Assembly (NCBI GenBank): GCA_015494185.1
Contig: WGBT01000136.1
Coordinates: 1-8,476 of the forward strand
Direction: 5' to 3'
From: Hyphomicrobiales bacterium
Lineage (GTDB): Bacteria > Pseudomonadota > Alphaproteobacteria > Rhizobiales > S144-35
Length of the DNA: 8,476 nucleotides
The translations under genes were made by a program, and so were the position numbers. Positions 1 through 6,500 of the stretch are shown here, in pieces (position 1 is the first letter of the stretch; every line of letters starts with the position of its first letter). Below the pieces are notes generated by a model that saw only the letters and a list, made by a program, of their open reading frames with translations, searched no databases and had not been told where the DNA came from.

Positions 1-2
1 CG

Positions 3-464
3 GTCAAACAACTGATCGTTTTGCTTCATGGTTATGGTGCCGATGGGCAGGATCTGTTTCCGCTGCACCGGCTGTGGCAACCAATCCTGCCCCACGCTGT
101 CTTCATTGCGCCCAATGCACCTGAACCCTGTGCCCTCAATCCAATGGGCTACCAATGGTTTGATCTCGATGTGGCCAATCTTCAGACCAATATCGAAAAT
201 GCTCAGCGCGGCGCCCCATTGAACGGCATGGAGGAGCTTTTGCAGGGCGCACGCGCCGCCAGTCCGGTGCTCAATCGATTTCTCGATGATGAATTGGCCC
301 GTTACGGCCTGCCGGGCTCCCAATCGGCGCTGATTGGTTTTTCACAAGGGGCCAAAATGGCGCTCTATACGGGGCTGCGGCGCGATCCGGGGCCTGCCGC
401 CTATGGTCGCCGCGGAAAATGGGCGGCAGGCCAAGGGCGGCGGGGGGAGCAGATTCATTCATAG
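3..464 (+). pseudogene. Carboxylesterase/phospholipase-like alpha/beta hydrolase, 5' end outside window, 3' end lost
   Basis: The reading frame is open from base 3, so the gene starts before the window; the TTG at 21 is internal. The start reads as a beta strand followed by LLHGYGADGQDLFPL, the HG oxyanion region typical of small phospholipase/carboxylesterase family hydrolases, which cleave carboxylic ester bonds. A later APNAPEPC and GYQWFDL stretch also fits this family. The nucleophile elbow GFSQG is present, with the serine codon at 342-344, followed by KMALYTGLRR. After about base 395 the protein turns into Gly/Arg-rich sequence with no family resemblance and stops at 462-464. The aspartate and histidine that complete the catalytic triad are therefore missing. 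The family part ends just before IS110 transposase sequence begins, so insertion and decay of that element probably removed the C-terminus. The remnant is very likely inactive. Family assignment is firm; exact substrate is unknown. Confidence 0.8.
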
Positions 465-474
465 AGGCATAGAG

Positions 475-1236
475 GTTGCCATCAAGGCCAGTACCGATGG
501 CATCGACGCGCAAGTGATCGCCCGCTTCACCGCCTTCAACACCCGGGCATGCGCCATTTCCCTCAGGAAAAAGTGCGTATTTTCAAGGGATCAGTCATGC
601 GCCGGGCGCACTTCGTGAAGCTTCGCAAACAGTTACGCATGGGCTCTTGAGAACCTACGGCGCAGATTGCCGCAGATGGCGGAAAATGGAGCCAAGGCGC
701 GGCTGATCGAAAAACTCGATGAAGAAATCGCACAGGTGGAACGGCAGATCGAGCCCCAGATTGCAGCACATCCTATGTTGCGTGACAGGGCAGCGCACCT
801 GTCGTCCTTTCCCGGCGTGGGGCCGGTGTCGTGCGCCATGCTGCCCGCTCTGATGCCTGTTCGGGGCAGCCTCTCTCCCGAACAGGCCGCAGTGGCGCCC
901 ATGGCCAACGAGAGCGGAACCCGCAAAGGACACCGCCATATCACCGGCGGCCGGAGAGCGTTGCGGCAGGTGCTGTATCAGGCCGCTCTATTGGCCAGGA
1001 CACATAACCCTCAGTTAACGGACTTTGCGGCCGGGCTCAAAGACAGCGGTAAGCCACACAAAGTCATCATCACCGCCGTAGCCCGGAAACTCATCATTCT
1101 GGCCAAATTTCTGGCCAACGCCATCTGCAGCCCAAATCCCCCTAGACCCCCACGCCTTCCGCATGATGAATACAGTTGCTTGACAAACTTGGCGAAAATG
1201 CCAGTGTCTCACCACGGAATGCAAGGGCGGATCTGA
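475..1236 (+). pseudogene. Degenerate IS110-family (IS116/IS110/IS902) transposase
   Basis: The protein is readable only by switching frames. In frame 1, about 481-545, it gives KASTDGIDAQVIARF, matching the xKTDxIDAxxIAxF motif around a late aspartate of the DEDD RuvC-like domain. In frame 3, about 549-647, it continues as a basic helical segment (PQEKVRIF then RRAHFVKLRKQLRM) and meets TGA at 648-650; frame 1 has its own stop at 616-618. From about 649 frame 1 resumes with a helical linker (LIEKLDEEIAQVERQIE) and the Transposase_20 domain: SFPGVGPVSCAMLPAL, then SGTRKGHRHITGGRRALRQ, then GKPHKVIITAVARKLIILA. The usual N-terminal 100 or so residues, with the first DEDD acids, are absent. The element is therefore N-terminally truncated, frameshifted at least twice, and immobile. 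It abuts the truncated esterase. The true end of the element is probably near 1125-1190, and the frame simply runs on to TGA at 1236. IS110 members lack classical terminal inverted repeats, so the ends cannot be read directly. Confidence 0.87.
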
Positions 1237-1270
1237 CATTGTCTGAAGGGTTGAGTAATGACGCCTGAGC

Positions 1271-1445
1271 TTCTGTTCCGAAACCTTATACCAAGGGCCC
1301 TTGGTATTAAGTGAGGATTGTCCGATGCATTTTACCAAGCAATGGTTGCAAAAGACTGAGGACGGGTGATGCCAATCCAAGGCTTTCGCCCCTTTGGTTG
1401 ATTAAAACGGAAAGAACAATCCTCGCTTAAGGTTTCGGGACAGAA
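1271..1445. repeat. MITE-like element with 18-bp terminal inverted repeats
   Basis: Bases 1271-1288 (TTCTGTTCCGAAACCTTA) are matched at 17 of 18 positions by the reverse complement of 1428-1445. A second inverted pair lies inside: 1307-1320 (TTAAGTGAGGATTG) against 1417-1430, 13 of 14. On the right arm the two blocks are directly joined; on the left arm they are separated by 21 extra bases, 1289-1309. The roughly 95-bp interior has no real ORF but holds another imperfect hairpin near 1374-1404. Short length, TIRs and no coding content fit a non-autonomous miniature element or a structured intergenic repeat. It lies in the gap between the IS110 remnant and the 3' end of mepA, and may act as a transcription barrier for mepA. 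Confidence 0.6.
1288..1307. repeat. Perfect 20-bp palindrome
   Basis: ATACCAAGGG followed directly by CCCTTGGTAT is a perfect inverted repeat with no spacer, centred between 1297 and 1298. It accounts for nearly all the extra sequence that interrupts the left inverted repeat of the surrounding element. It could be a nested mini-insertion or a protein-binding site; the sequence does not decide which. Confidence 0.85.
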
Positions 1446-1498
1446 ACCTAATAGCTATGATAAAAACTGCGTAAATCTCCCCCTTTGGCCCACCTTTA

Positions 1499-2890
1499 TC
1501 AGTTGAAGACCTGATCAAACAGATCTGGTTTCGGCGCGGTTTTGATTGTGCGCTTATTCTGCTGCACAGGCTGTTGTTTTACCGCAAGTTTTTTCGTTTT
1601 TGCTTTGGCGGCACGTCTTTGCATTTTTTTGACTTTTCTGGCATTGCGAGGACGTTTGATTTTCATTTTGCCCCGGCGTGACTGAGGTGCGGCCTGTTTT
1701 TCTTTGGCATTTTGATCCGCCGAAGGGGGAGCGAGCCGGGCCAGTTGCGCCTTTCTTTGTGCTGAAACGGCAAGGCTGCCGCGCAACTTCACGGGCTTGG
1801 CAACAGCTTTGGTTGGCTTTGCGAAGGGATATTTCTTGGCAATCTGCTCAGCCCCATCTCCGGACATCAAAATCTTACGGCACGGACCGGGCAAGCCAGC
1901 CAAGGTCACCGGCGGGCGCGGCCGCCACTTGCGTTTTTTGCGTTTGGTCTTCGGTTTGGCGATCACCTTACGTGGAGCAGCGCGTTTGCGCATCACCTTC
2001 AGCCACGCTTCCACCGGTTTGCCACAGCCATCACCCGCAGCAACAGGCGCCTGATTTTTACAGCCGGGATTGCCCGGGGGACAGTTCAGACGCACATGCA
2101 TATGGTAATGATGCCCCCACCAGGGCCGGATTTTCCGCAGCCAGGCGCGGTCATTTTTGGGCGCCATTTCACATAGTTTTTTCTTGATCGCCGGGTGCAG
2201 GAAAATTCGGGCCACATTGCGATAGGAAGCCGCCCGTTTGATCAACTTGTAATGGGCATCCCGCCAGACTTTCGGATCGACCTCATATTTGTCATAGCCC
2301 AATTCCTTCCGAGAGCCGATCACTGAAATGGCGCTGATCTGATTACCAAATTGCTGTTTCAGGGTGAAGCGTGGTTCCGGCATTTCCCGCAACCAGATAT
2401 CGGCATCAATCCCCAGCTGATGGCTGCGATGCCCAGTCAGCATCGGTCCGCCGCGGGGTTGCGCCAGATCCCCAACGAGCAGGCCGTTCCACTCCCCAGC
2501 TTTCTTGGCCTCGATTGCCAAGCGCTTGATGTATTCGATCATCACCGGGTGGCCCCAATTGCGGTTACGATGCAGACGCATCGCCTGCCAGGCTTCCCCA
2601 TTGGGAGGCAGAGCCACGCCACCGGCATAGCAGCCACGAGTATAGCCGCCATAAATCGCCGGCCGCATCGGGGCCCCATTCTTGACAAGGCCAAACAGTT
2701 TTTTGGCGGGAATCTTATTGATGATAATTTGGGTTTGTTGGCCCTTTTTTGCCGGCTCCTTCGCCAAAGCAACCGCCGAGAGGACAAAGACAGCCAGGCT
2801 CGTCAAAAGACCTGCCCACGCGCTGACCAAGACCATAAACATAGCGGCGCGGGTGATTTTTAGAAATAATCTTACCGGGCTTGTCTGCAC
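1499..2890 (-). CDS. mepA: Penicillin-insensitive murein endopeptidase MepA, with long basic C-terminal tail
   Basis: A periplasmic zinc LAS-type peptidase (family M74) that cleaves D-Ala-meso-DAP cross-links in peptidoglycan. The 463-residue product has a hydrophobic N-terminal segment at about 15-43 ending ALA (signal peptide or anchor). TRGCYAGGVALP lies at 84-95. The zinc motif GHRSHQLGIDADIWL lies at 153-167, giving H157 and D164. PWWGHHYHMHVRL lies at 256-268, giving H260, H263 and H265. The H157-to-D164 and H260-to-H265 spacings match those of the E. coli enzyme (H113/D120, H206/H211). All six cysteines (87, 240, 270, 277, 289, 337) fit the family's disulfide set. The start is GTG, chosen for the GAGGGGGG Shine-Dalgarno ending 3 bases upstream; an ATG at codon 17 would cut into the signal peptide. 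The family is usually about 270-330 residues; here about 120 extra residues (from about 345) are rich in Lys, Arg, Ala, Gln and Pro. That tail may bind anionic wall polymers (inference). Confidence 0.93.
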   Translation of the reverse strand: MQTSPVRLFLKITRAAMFMVLVSAWAGLLTSLAVFVLSAVALAKEPAKKGQQTQIIINKIPAKKLFGLVKNGAPMRPAIYGGYTRGCYAGGVALPPNGEAWQAMRLHRNRNWGHPVMIEYIKRLAIEAKKAGEWNGLLVGDLAQPRGGPMLTGHRSHQLGIDADIWLREMPEPRFTLKQQFGNQISAISVIGSRKELGYDKYEVDPKVWRDAHYKLIKRAASYRNVARIFLHPAIKKKLCEMAPKNDRAWLRKIRPWWGHHYHMHVRLNCPPGNPGCKNQAPVAAGDGCGKPVEAWLKVMRKRAAPRKVIAKPKTKRKKRKWRPRPPVTLAGLPGPCRKILMSGDGAEQIAKKYPFAKPTKAVAKPVKLRGSLAVSAQRKAQLARLAPPSADQNAKEKQAAPQSRRGKMKIKRPRNARKVKKMQRRAAKAKTKKLAVKQQPVQQNKRTIKTAPKPDLFDQVFN

Positions 2891-2895
2891 GATCC

Positions 2896-2901
2896 CCCCT
2901 C
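2896..2901 (-). promoter_or_regulatory. Strong Shine-Dalgarno deciding the mepA GTG start
   Basis: On the minus strand the leader ends GATGAGGGGGGATC immediately before GTG at 2888-2890. This purine run at good spacing is the main reason to accept the GTG rather than the downstream ATG codons as the mepA start. Confidence 0.65.
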
Positions 2902-2939
2902 ATCTGTAATTGAAAACTCACATCCCTATCACGGCTTTT

Positions 2940-2967
2940 TTATGACCTTTGATTTATGATCTTTGAT
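2940..2967. repeat. Tandem 14-bp direct repeat upstream of mepA
   Basis: TTATGACCTTTGAT (2940-2953) is followed at once by TTATGATCTTTGAT (2954-2967), differing at one base. It sits about 50-77 bases upstream of the mepA GTG in the 154-bp gap after fbpB, where a promoter or activator site could lie. No convincing -35/-10 pair was identified there. Confidence 0.6.
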
Positions 2968-3044
2968 CGAAGGCTCAAAATGCCCTGAAAGTCAAATCAC
3001 GCTTACAGATTCAGCGCTCATTTCTCCCACTGACTGTGACATTT

Positions 3045-4772
3045 TTAGCTCGGTTTTCCTCTGGTGAACCTCTGTGTCATGGTGTGATGCAAGATCAAAA
3101 CGGGCACCAGACCAATTGCAACAATGGACAGAGCAGAAAAGGCGGCTTCCTCAAACATGTCATTGTCAGCCAGCTTATAGACATGGGTTGCCAGGGTTTC
3201 AAAATTGAACGGCCGCAGCAACAAGGTGGCCGGAAGTTCCTTCATCGAGTCGACGAAAACCATAAGCGCCGCCACCGCTAAAGCCGGACGCAAGATCGGC
3301 AGCAGGATCTGGCGCAAAACACCGAAATTGCTCAGCCCCAATGTCCGCGCCGCGCCATCGAGATTGCCGGAAATCTTGCCAAGCCCGGCTTCGATACTGC
3401 CAAGGGCCACCGCCATGAAGCGGACCGTATAGGCAATGACAATGGCAAAAAGACTGCCGGAAAGAAGCAGACCAGTGGAAAAGCCAAACATCTCACGGGT
3501 AAAATGATCAAGCGCATTATCGAACCCAGCAAGCGGAATCAGAATCCCAACCGCCAACACCGTACCCGGCACGGCATAACCAATACTGGCCAGCCGGATC
3601 GGCAGATTGATGACATTATGGGCGCCGGGGGGGCTGGTACGGCGGGCAAAAGCAAGAATGACCGCCAGGATGACCGCCAAACCCGCCGCCAAAACCGAAA
3701 GCACCAAACTGTGATAGACCGCCAGCAAATAGTCCCACGACAGGGCCTCTTCCCAGAAAACCCAAGCGGATTTGACCAGCACACTCATCGGCAGCACGAA
3801 ACCAAACAAGATTGGCAAGGTACAGGCCAAGGCCACCCCCCAACCCGCCATGCCTCTCAGTGGCGTGGCAGCGGGCACGGACACCGTTTTGGCACTCCCC
3901 GCATAACCCTTGCCGCGCCGGCCCAACCGTTCCAGGGCAAACAGTACGAGCACAAACACCAACATCACACAGGCGATTTGCGCCGCCCCTGCAAGATTGG
4001 AACGTTCAAGCCAGGTGGCATAGACGGAAACGGTCAGTGTCTCAACGCCTAGATATTCCGTGGCGCCGATATCGTTCAAGCATTCCATCAACGCCAAGGC
4101 CACCCCTGCCACCAAAGCCGGGCGTGCCAATGGTAAGGCAACCTCACGAAACGCCCCCCAAGGCGTGCGCCCCAACAGCCGGGCCGCTTCCAAGACATTG
4201 GCGGATTGCTGAGCGAAACTCGCCCGCGCGGTGAGATAGACATAAGGGTAAAGCACGAACCCCATGACGAAAATGGCCCCGCTCATCGAGCGCACATCAG
4301 GAAACCAGTATTGCCGGGCGCTGGTGAACCCGAAAAGGGAACGAAAAGCGGTTTGCAGTGTCCCAGAATAGTCCAACAGTTCGACATAACAGAACGCCGT
4401 CAGATAAGTCGGCACCGCCAGCGGCAGCAGCAACGCCCAGCTCAACAGCGAACGGCCTGGAAAATGATACATGGTCATCACCCAGGCGGTGGCGGTGCCA
4501 ACCAGCAAGGTGACAACCCCCACCCCCAACATCAAGATCAAGGTCCGTGTGACAGCGCCAGGCAGAACATTGGCCAGCAGATGCGGCCAGATATTCTCTC
4601 CAGGTGTCAACGCCAGATAAACGATCGCAAAGAGCGGGGAGGCCACCAGTAGCGCAATCAACAAGGCCGCCACCAGCCAGGGAGATTGGTGACGCCAGAA
4701 CCGCTGCCCGCGCCGCGTAAGTGCACAGAGATGATGGGCAATAGAAAACATGAAACGTTCGCTGGCGGGCAT
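3045..4772 (-). CDS. fbpB: Ferric iron ABC transporter permease, fused two-domain (FbpB type)
   Basis: A 575-residue inner-membrane permease that carries Fe3+ delivered by a periplasmic binding protein into the cytoplasm. It is a duplicated permease: each half has several hydrophobic segments and an EAA cytoplasmic loop that docks on the ATPase. The first loop is at about 195-220 (EAARLLGRTPWGAFREVALP, then LARPAL). The second is at about 472-498 (DGAARTLGLSNFGVLRQILLP, then ILRPAL). A charged linker at 281-300 joins the halves. Both the length and the MKELPATLLLRPFNFETLAT stretch near 510-529 are typical of FbpB/SfuB-type permeases. The start used is ATG at 4770-4772, giving a short cytoplasmic lead before the first membrane segment (about 32-54). 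No good ribosome site is visible there, and ATG at codon 8 is an alternative. It lies 160 bases downstream of fbpA on the same strand and is probably cotranscribed. No fbpC ATPase follows; mepA does. Confidence 0.94.
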   Translation of the reverse strand: MPASERFMFSIAHHLCALTRRGQRFWRHQSPWLVAALLIALLVASPLFAIVYLALTPGENIWPHLLANVLPGAVTRTLILMLGVGVVTLLVGTATAWVMTMYHFPGRSLLSWALLLPLAVPTYLTAFCYVELLDYSGTLQTAFRSLFGFTSARQYWFPDVRSMSGAIFVMGFVLYPYVYLTARASFAQQSANVLEAARLLGRTPWGAFREVALPLARPALVAGVALALMECLNDIGATEYLGVETLTVSVYATWLERSNLAGAAQIACVMLVFVLVLFALERLGRRGKGYAGSAKTVSVPAATPLRGMAGWGVALACTLPILFGFVLPMSVLVKSAWVFWEEALSWDYLLAVYHSLVLSVLAAGLAVILAVILAFARRTSPPGAHNVINLPIRLASIGYAVPGTVLAVGILIPLAGFDNALDHFTREMFGFSTGLLLSGSLFAIVIAYTVRFMAVALGSIEAGLGKISGNLDGAARTLGLSNFGVLRQILLPILRPALAVAALMVFVDSMKELPATLLLRPFNFETLATHVYKLADNDMFEEAAFSALSIVAIGLVPVLILHHTMTQRFTRGKPS

Positions 4773-4845
4773 GAGAATTGCGCTATAGCAATGTGGGTGT
4801 GGAAGCGGTTACCAATTCAAGCATAAGGGAGAATACAGCGGCGGC

Positions 4846-4921
4846 CCAACCTTGATATTTGAACACCCCTCCAGAATCAACACTCATCCGGTGGCGCAAC
4901 AATCGGGGTTGGGACCGCCAC
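4846..4921 (-). other. Structured spacer between fbpA and fbpB
   Basis: The 160-bp gap holds a 6-bp stem on the minus strand (GTGGCG, 4916-4921, with CGCCAC, 4891-4896, loop 19). In addition CCCAACC within that loop (complement of 4907-4913) could pair with the downstream GGTTGGG (complement of 4845-4851). No T-tract follows, so this is not a standard terminator. It might stabilise fbpA mRNA relative to fbpB, as is common where a binding protein is needed in excess. This is inference from position. Confidence 0.3.
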
Positions 4922-4932
4922 ATCATCAGAAC

Positions 4933-6021
4933 CTATGAGCTTGGACCGCGATTGAAGCCGGTCTTGTCAACCAGCTCGGAAGCCTTTTTGCGCAGTTTGG
5001 CAATCTCCGCCAAAGGCAGATCATCGGCAGTGAATTGTCCCCAGCTTTGCACCAGTTTCGACCATTTGACATTGGGGCTTACCGGATATTCGTGATTGAC
5101 TTCGGCATAAATCTTCTGCGCTTGAGGGCTGGCCAGATAGGTCATCAGTTTGATGGCATTGGCTTTGTGAGGCGCATATTTGGCCAATACCATGCCCGAC
5201 AGATTGACATGTGTGCCACCAGGACGGCCGTTTTGGCTCATCGTTGGGAACAGCAGCTTGACCGCCGCAGCCCATTGCTTCTGCTCAGGCTTTTTGTCAT
5301 TGAGCTGCATCTTGGCCATGTAATAGGTGTTGCCAATGGCCAGATCACACGCGCCGGAATAAACGCCCTTGACTTGAGCCCGGTCATTGCCGGAAGGCTT
5401 GCGCGCCAGATTGGCCTTGACACCGCGCAGCCATTGTTCGGCCTTGGCCTCCCCATAATGGGCGATCATGGCCGCAATCAGCGCCACATTATAGACGTGA
5501 TGGCCAGAACGCATGCAGATTTTGCCTTTCCATTTCGGATCGGCCAGTTCCAGATAGCTGATTTTATCTTGCTTGACCCGGTCTTTAGAGGCAAAGACCA
5601 CCCGCGCCCGGGTCGTCAGACCGAACCAATAGCCATTCGGATCACGATAAGCTTCTGGAATCGCCGCTTTCAGGGCTTCCGATTGCACCGGTTGCGCCAC
5701 ACCTTTTTCAACCGCGCCTGTAAGCCGGCCGATATCCGTGGTCAGCAACACATCGGCAGGGGAATTACGCCCCTCGGCCGCCATCCGCTCGATCAGCCCT
5801 TTCTTGGCGAAAACCACATTCACCTTGATACCGGTCTGCTTGGTGAAAGCCTCAAACAAAGGTTTGGTGAGATAGGGTTGCCGGTAGGAATAGACATTGA
5901 CTTCGCCTGCGGCTTGCACGGTTTGGGGGCTGGCAATAGTAACCGTTGTCACCGTCAAAATGCCGGCCAAAGTCAAGCCCGCCCATCGCAGCCTGAGGCT
6001 GCCATTTGCTGAAAAACGCAT
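4933..6021 (-). CDS. fbpA: Periplasmic Fe(3+)-binding protein of an ABC transporter (FbpA/FutA type)
   Basis: A 362-residue extracytoplasmic solute-binding protein of the ferric-binding family that passes Fe3+ to the FbpB permease. The N-terminus is a signal peptide: basic start (MRFSANGSLRLR), hydrophobic core at 14-30, and a VQA-A cleavage site near 35-38. The mature protein begins EVNVYSYRQPY, then GIKVNVVFAKKGLIERM and PADVLLTTDIGRL. Candidate iron ligands include Y44/Y46 near the N-terminus and the tandem tyrosines Y233-Y234 in GNTYYMAKM, the position of the paired Tyr ligands in FbpA proteins. R138 or R140 in GLTTRARVVF is the likely synergistic-anion contact. C169 and C225 may form a disulfide. 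The frame is open upstream, giving a possible 378-residue form. ATG at 6019-6021 is preferred because it begins a normal signal peptide and has GGAG nine bases upstream. It is the first gene of an fbpA-fbpB unit and has two candidate iron-regulator sites upstream. Confidence 0.95.
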   Translation of the reverse strand: MRFSANGSLRLRWAGLTLAGILTVTTVTIASPQTVQAAGEVNVYSYRQPYLTKPLFEAFTKQTGIKVNVVFAKKGLIERMAAEGRNSPADVLLTTDIGRLTGAVEKGVAQPVQSEALKAAIPEAYRDPNGYWFGLTTRARVVFASKDRVKQDKISYLELADPKWKGKICMRSGHHVYNVALIAAMIAHYGEAKAEQWLRGVKANLARKPSGNDRAQVKGVYSGACDLAIGNTYYMAKMQLNDKKPEQKQWAAAVKLLFPTMSQNGRPGGTHVNLSGMVLAKYAPHKANAIKLMTYLASPQAQKIYAEVNHEYPVSPNVKWSKLVQSWGQFTADDLPLAEIAKLRKKASELVDKTGFNRGPSS

Positions 6022-6040
6022 ATTTTCAAACTCCAATGCC

Positions 6041-6057
6041 CGGGGTTCAAGGCCCCG
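6041..6057 (-). other. Small hairpin in the fbpA 5' leader
   Basis: CGGGG (6041-6045) and CCCCG (6053-6057) form a 5-bp GC stem with a 7-base loop, lying 20-36 bases upstream of the fbpA ATG and just before its GGAG. It could affect ribosome access, but it is short. Confidence 0.35.
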
Positions 6058-6101
6058 ATAATCGGTCAAAAGATTGGGGTTGTTTTTGATGGTTACAGCT
6101 A

Positions 6102-6118
6102 TTTAGAACCGTTCCAAA
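6102..6118. promoter_or_regulatory. Irr-box (ICE)-like dyad upstream of fbpA
   Basis: TTTAGAA-CCG-TTCCAAA is a 7-3-7 inverted repeat with one mismatched pair. From memory of alphaproteobacterial iron regulons, the Irr/ICE consensus is close to TTTAGAAnnnTTCTAAA; this site agrees at 13 of 14 arm positions. Irr is a haem/iron-responsive Fur-family regulator. Its place about 80-97 bases upstream of an iron-uptake gene start supports the call; binding is inference. Confidence 0.6.
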
Positions 6119-6120
6119 AA

Positions 6121-6139
6121 GTTGCGAACCATTCGCAAC
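6121..6139. promoter_or_regulatory. Perfect 8-3-8 inverted repeat, candidate Fur-family operator for fbpA
   Basis: GTTGCGAA-CCA-TTCGCAAC is a perfect dyad, two bases from the Irr-like site. It resembles the TGC(A/G)AA...TT(T/C)GCA arms reported for alphaproteobacterial Fur/Mur sites (recalled, not searched). If the promoter proposed here is right it covers the transcription start, a classic repressor position. Confidence 0.55.
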
Positions 6140-6141
6140 AA

Positions 6142-6170
6142 GCACTAAGCCATCAATAGTTGACTGTCAA
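6142..6170 (-). promoter_or_regulatory. Candidate sigma-70 promoter for fbpA
   Basis: On the minus strand TTGACA (complement of 6165-6170) is a perfect -35 hexamer, followed after 17 bases by TAGTGC (complement of 6142-6147), a weak -10. Start of transcription would fall near 6135, inside the 6121-6139 dyad. The weak -10 lowers confidence; the -35 and the operator arrangement raise it. Confidence 0.4.
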
Positions 6171-6246
6171 GATCAGGTATTTGAGACCGGCGGCATTACG
6201 GTATTAAATGAAATGGCTTCTTGCGTTGTTGCCAGGGTGAAGCTCG

Positions 6247-6345
6247 CTTCTGATTCACCAGAAGGATAGCCCGCCATCCTTCCAAACCCATCGTCGCTCG
6301 CCCAAAAAAGGGCGAGGCGAGCGACGATGGCTCCGGAAGGATGGC
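6247..6345. repeat. Large imperfect inverted repeat with competing hairpins
   Basis: The main stem pairs 6273-6283 with 6335-6345 (11 bp, GCCATCCTTCC) and 6288-6302 with 6316-6330 (15 bp, CCATCGTCGCTCGCC), separated by a 4x4 internal loop and capped by a 13-base loop. Alternative pairings compete: CTCGCCC (6297-6303) with GGGCGAG (6310-6316) around an A6 loop; GAAGGAT (6261-6267) with ATCCTTC (6276-6282); and CTTCTG (6247-6252) with CAGAAG (6259-6264). No T-tract follows on either strand, so it is not a plain terminator. It lies between the sat terminator and the fbpA promoter. It also falls inside a 64-codon minus-strand ORF (6173-6367) that I do not recognise and doubt is a gene. Confidence 0.8.
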
Positions 6346-6434
6346 TTGGAGAGGCAATATGTCTCAAGACATCTCAAGATCCGTCAACTCTCGAAACTCT
6401 GTAAGCACCAGATAACCAGGCAAGAGACACAGAC

Positions 6435-6474
6435 AAAAAACGGCCGCTGAAAACGCCCAAAACGCCAGCGGCCG
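6435..6474 (-). terminator. Rho-independent terminator of sat
   Basis: On the minus strand CGGCCGCTG and CAGCGGCCG form a perfect 9-bp GC-rich stem (6466-6474 with 6441-6449) around a 16-base loop, followed immediately by six Ts (complement of 6435-6440). It begins 26 bases after the sat stop codon. The loop is itself a near-repeat, GCGTTTT twice separated by GG. Confidence 0.92.
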
Positions 6475-6500
6475 CTCGTCAAATCAATTCGCCCAACTGT

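Noticed and set aside
271..513. 80-codon minus-strand ORF across the esterase/IS110 junction
   Set aside because: It spans the boundary of two plus-strand coding remnants and has no family resemblance, so it is a shadow.
1325..1369. 14-codon ORF (ATG at 1325) followed by a hairpin, resembling a leader peptide
   Set aside because: No run of regulatory codons, no gene downstream on the plus strand, and it lies inside the inverted-repeat element.
5035..6012. 325-codon open frame on the plus strand opposite fbpA
   Set aside because: Antisense shadow of fbpA; composition is typical of reversed coding sequence.
6021..6069. Extended fbpA start at 6067-6069
   Set aside because: It would put charged residues ahead of an otherwise normal signal peptide; the ATG at 6019-6021 has a GGAG site and gives a standard N-terminus.
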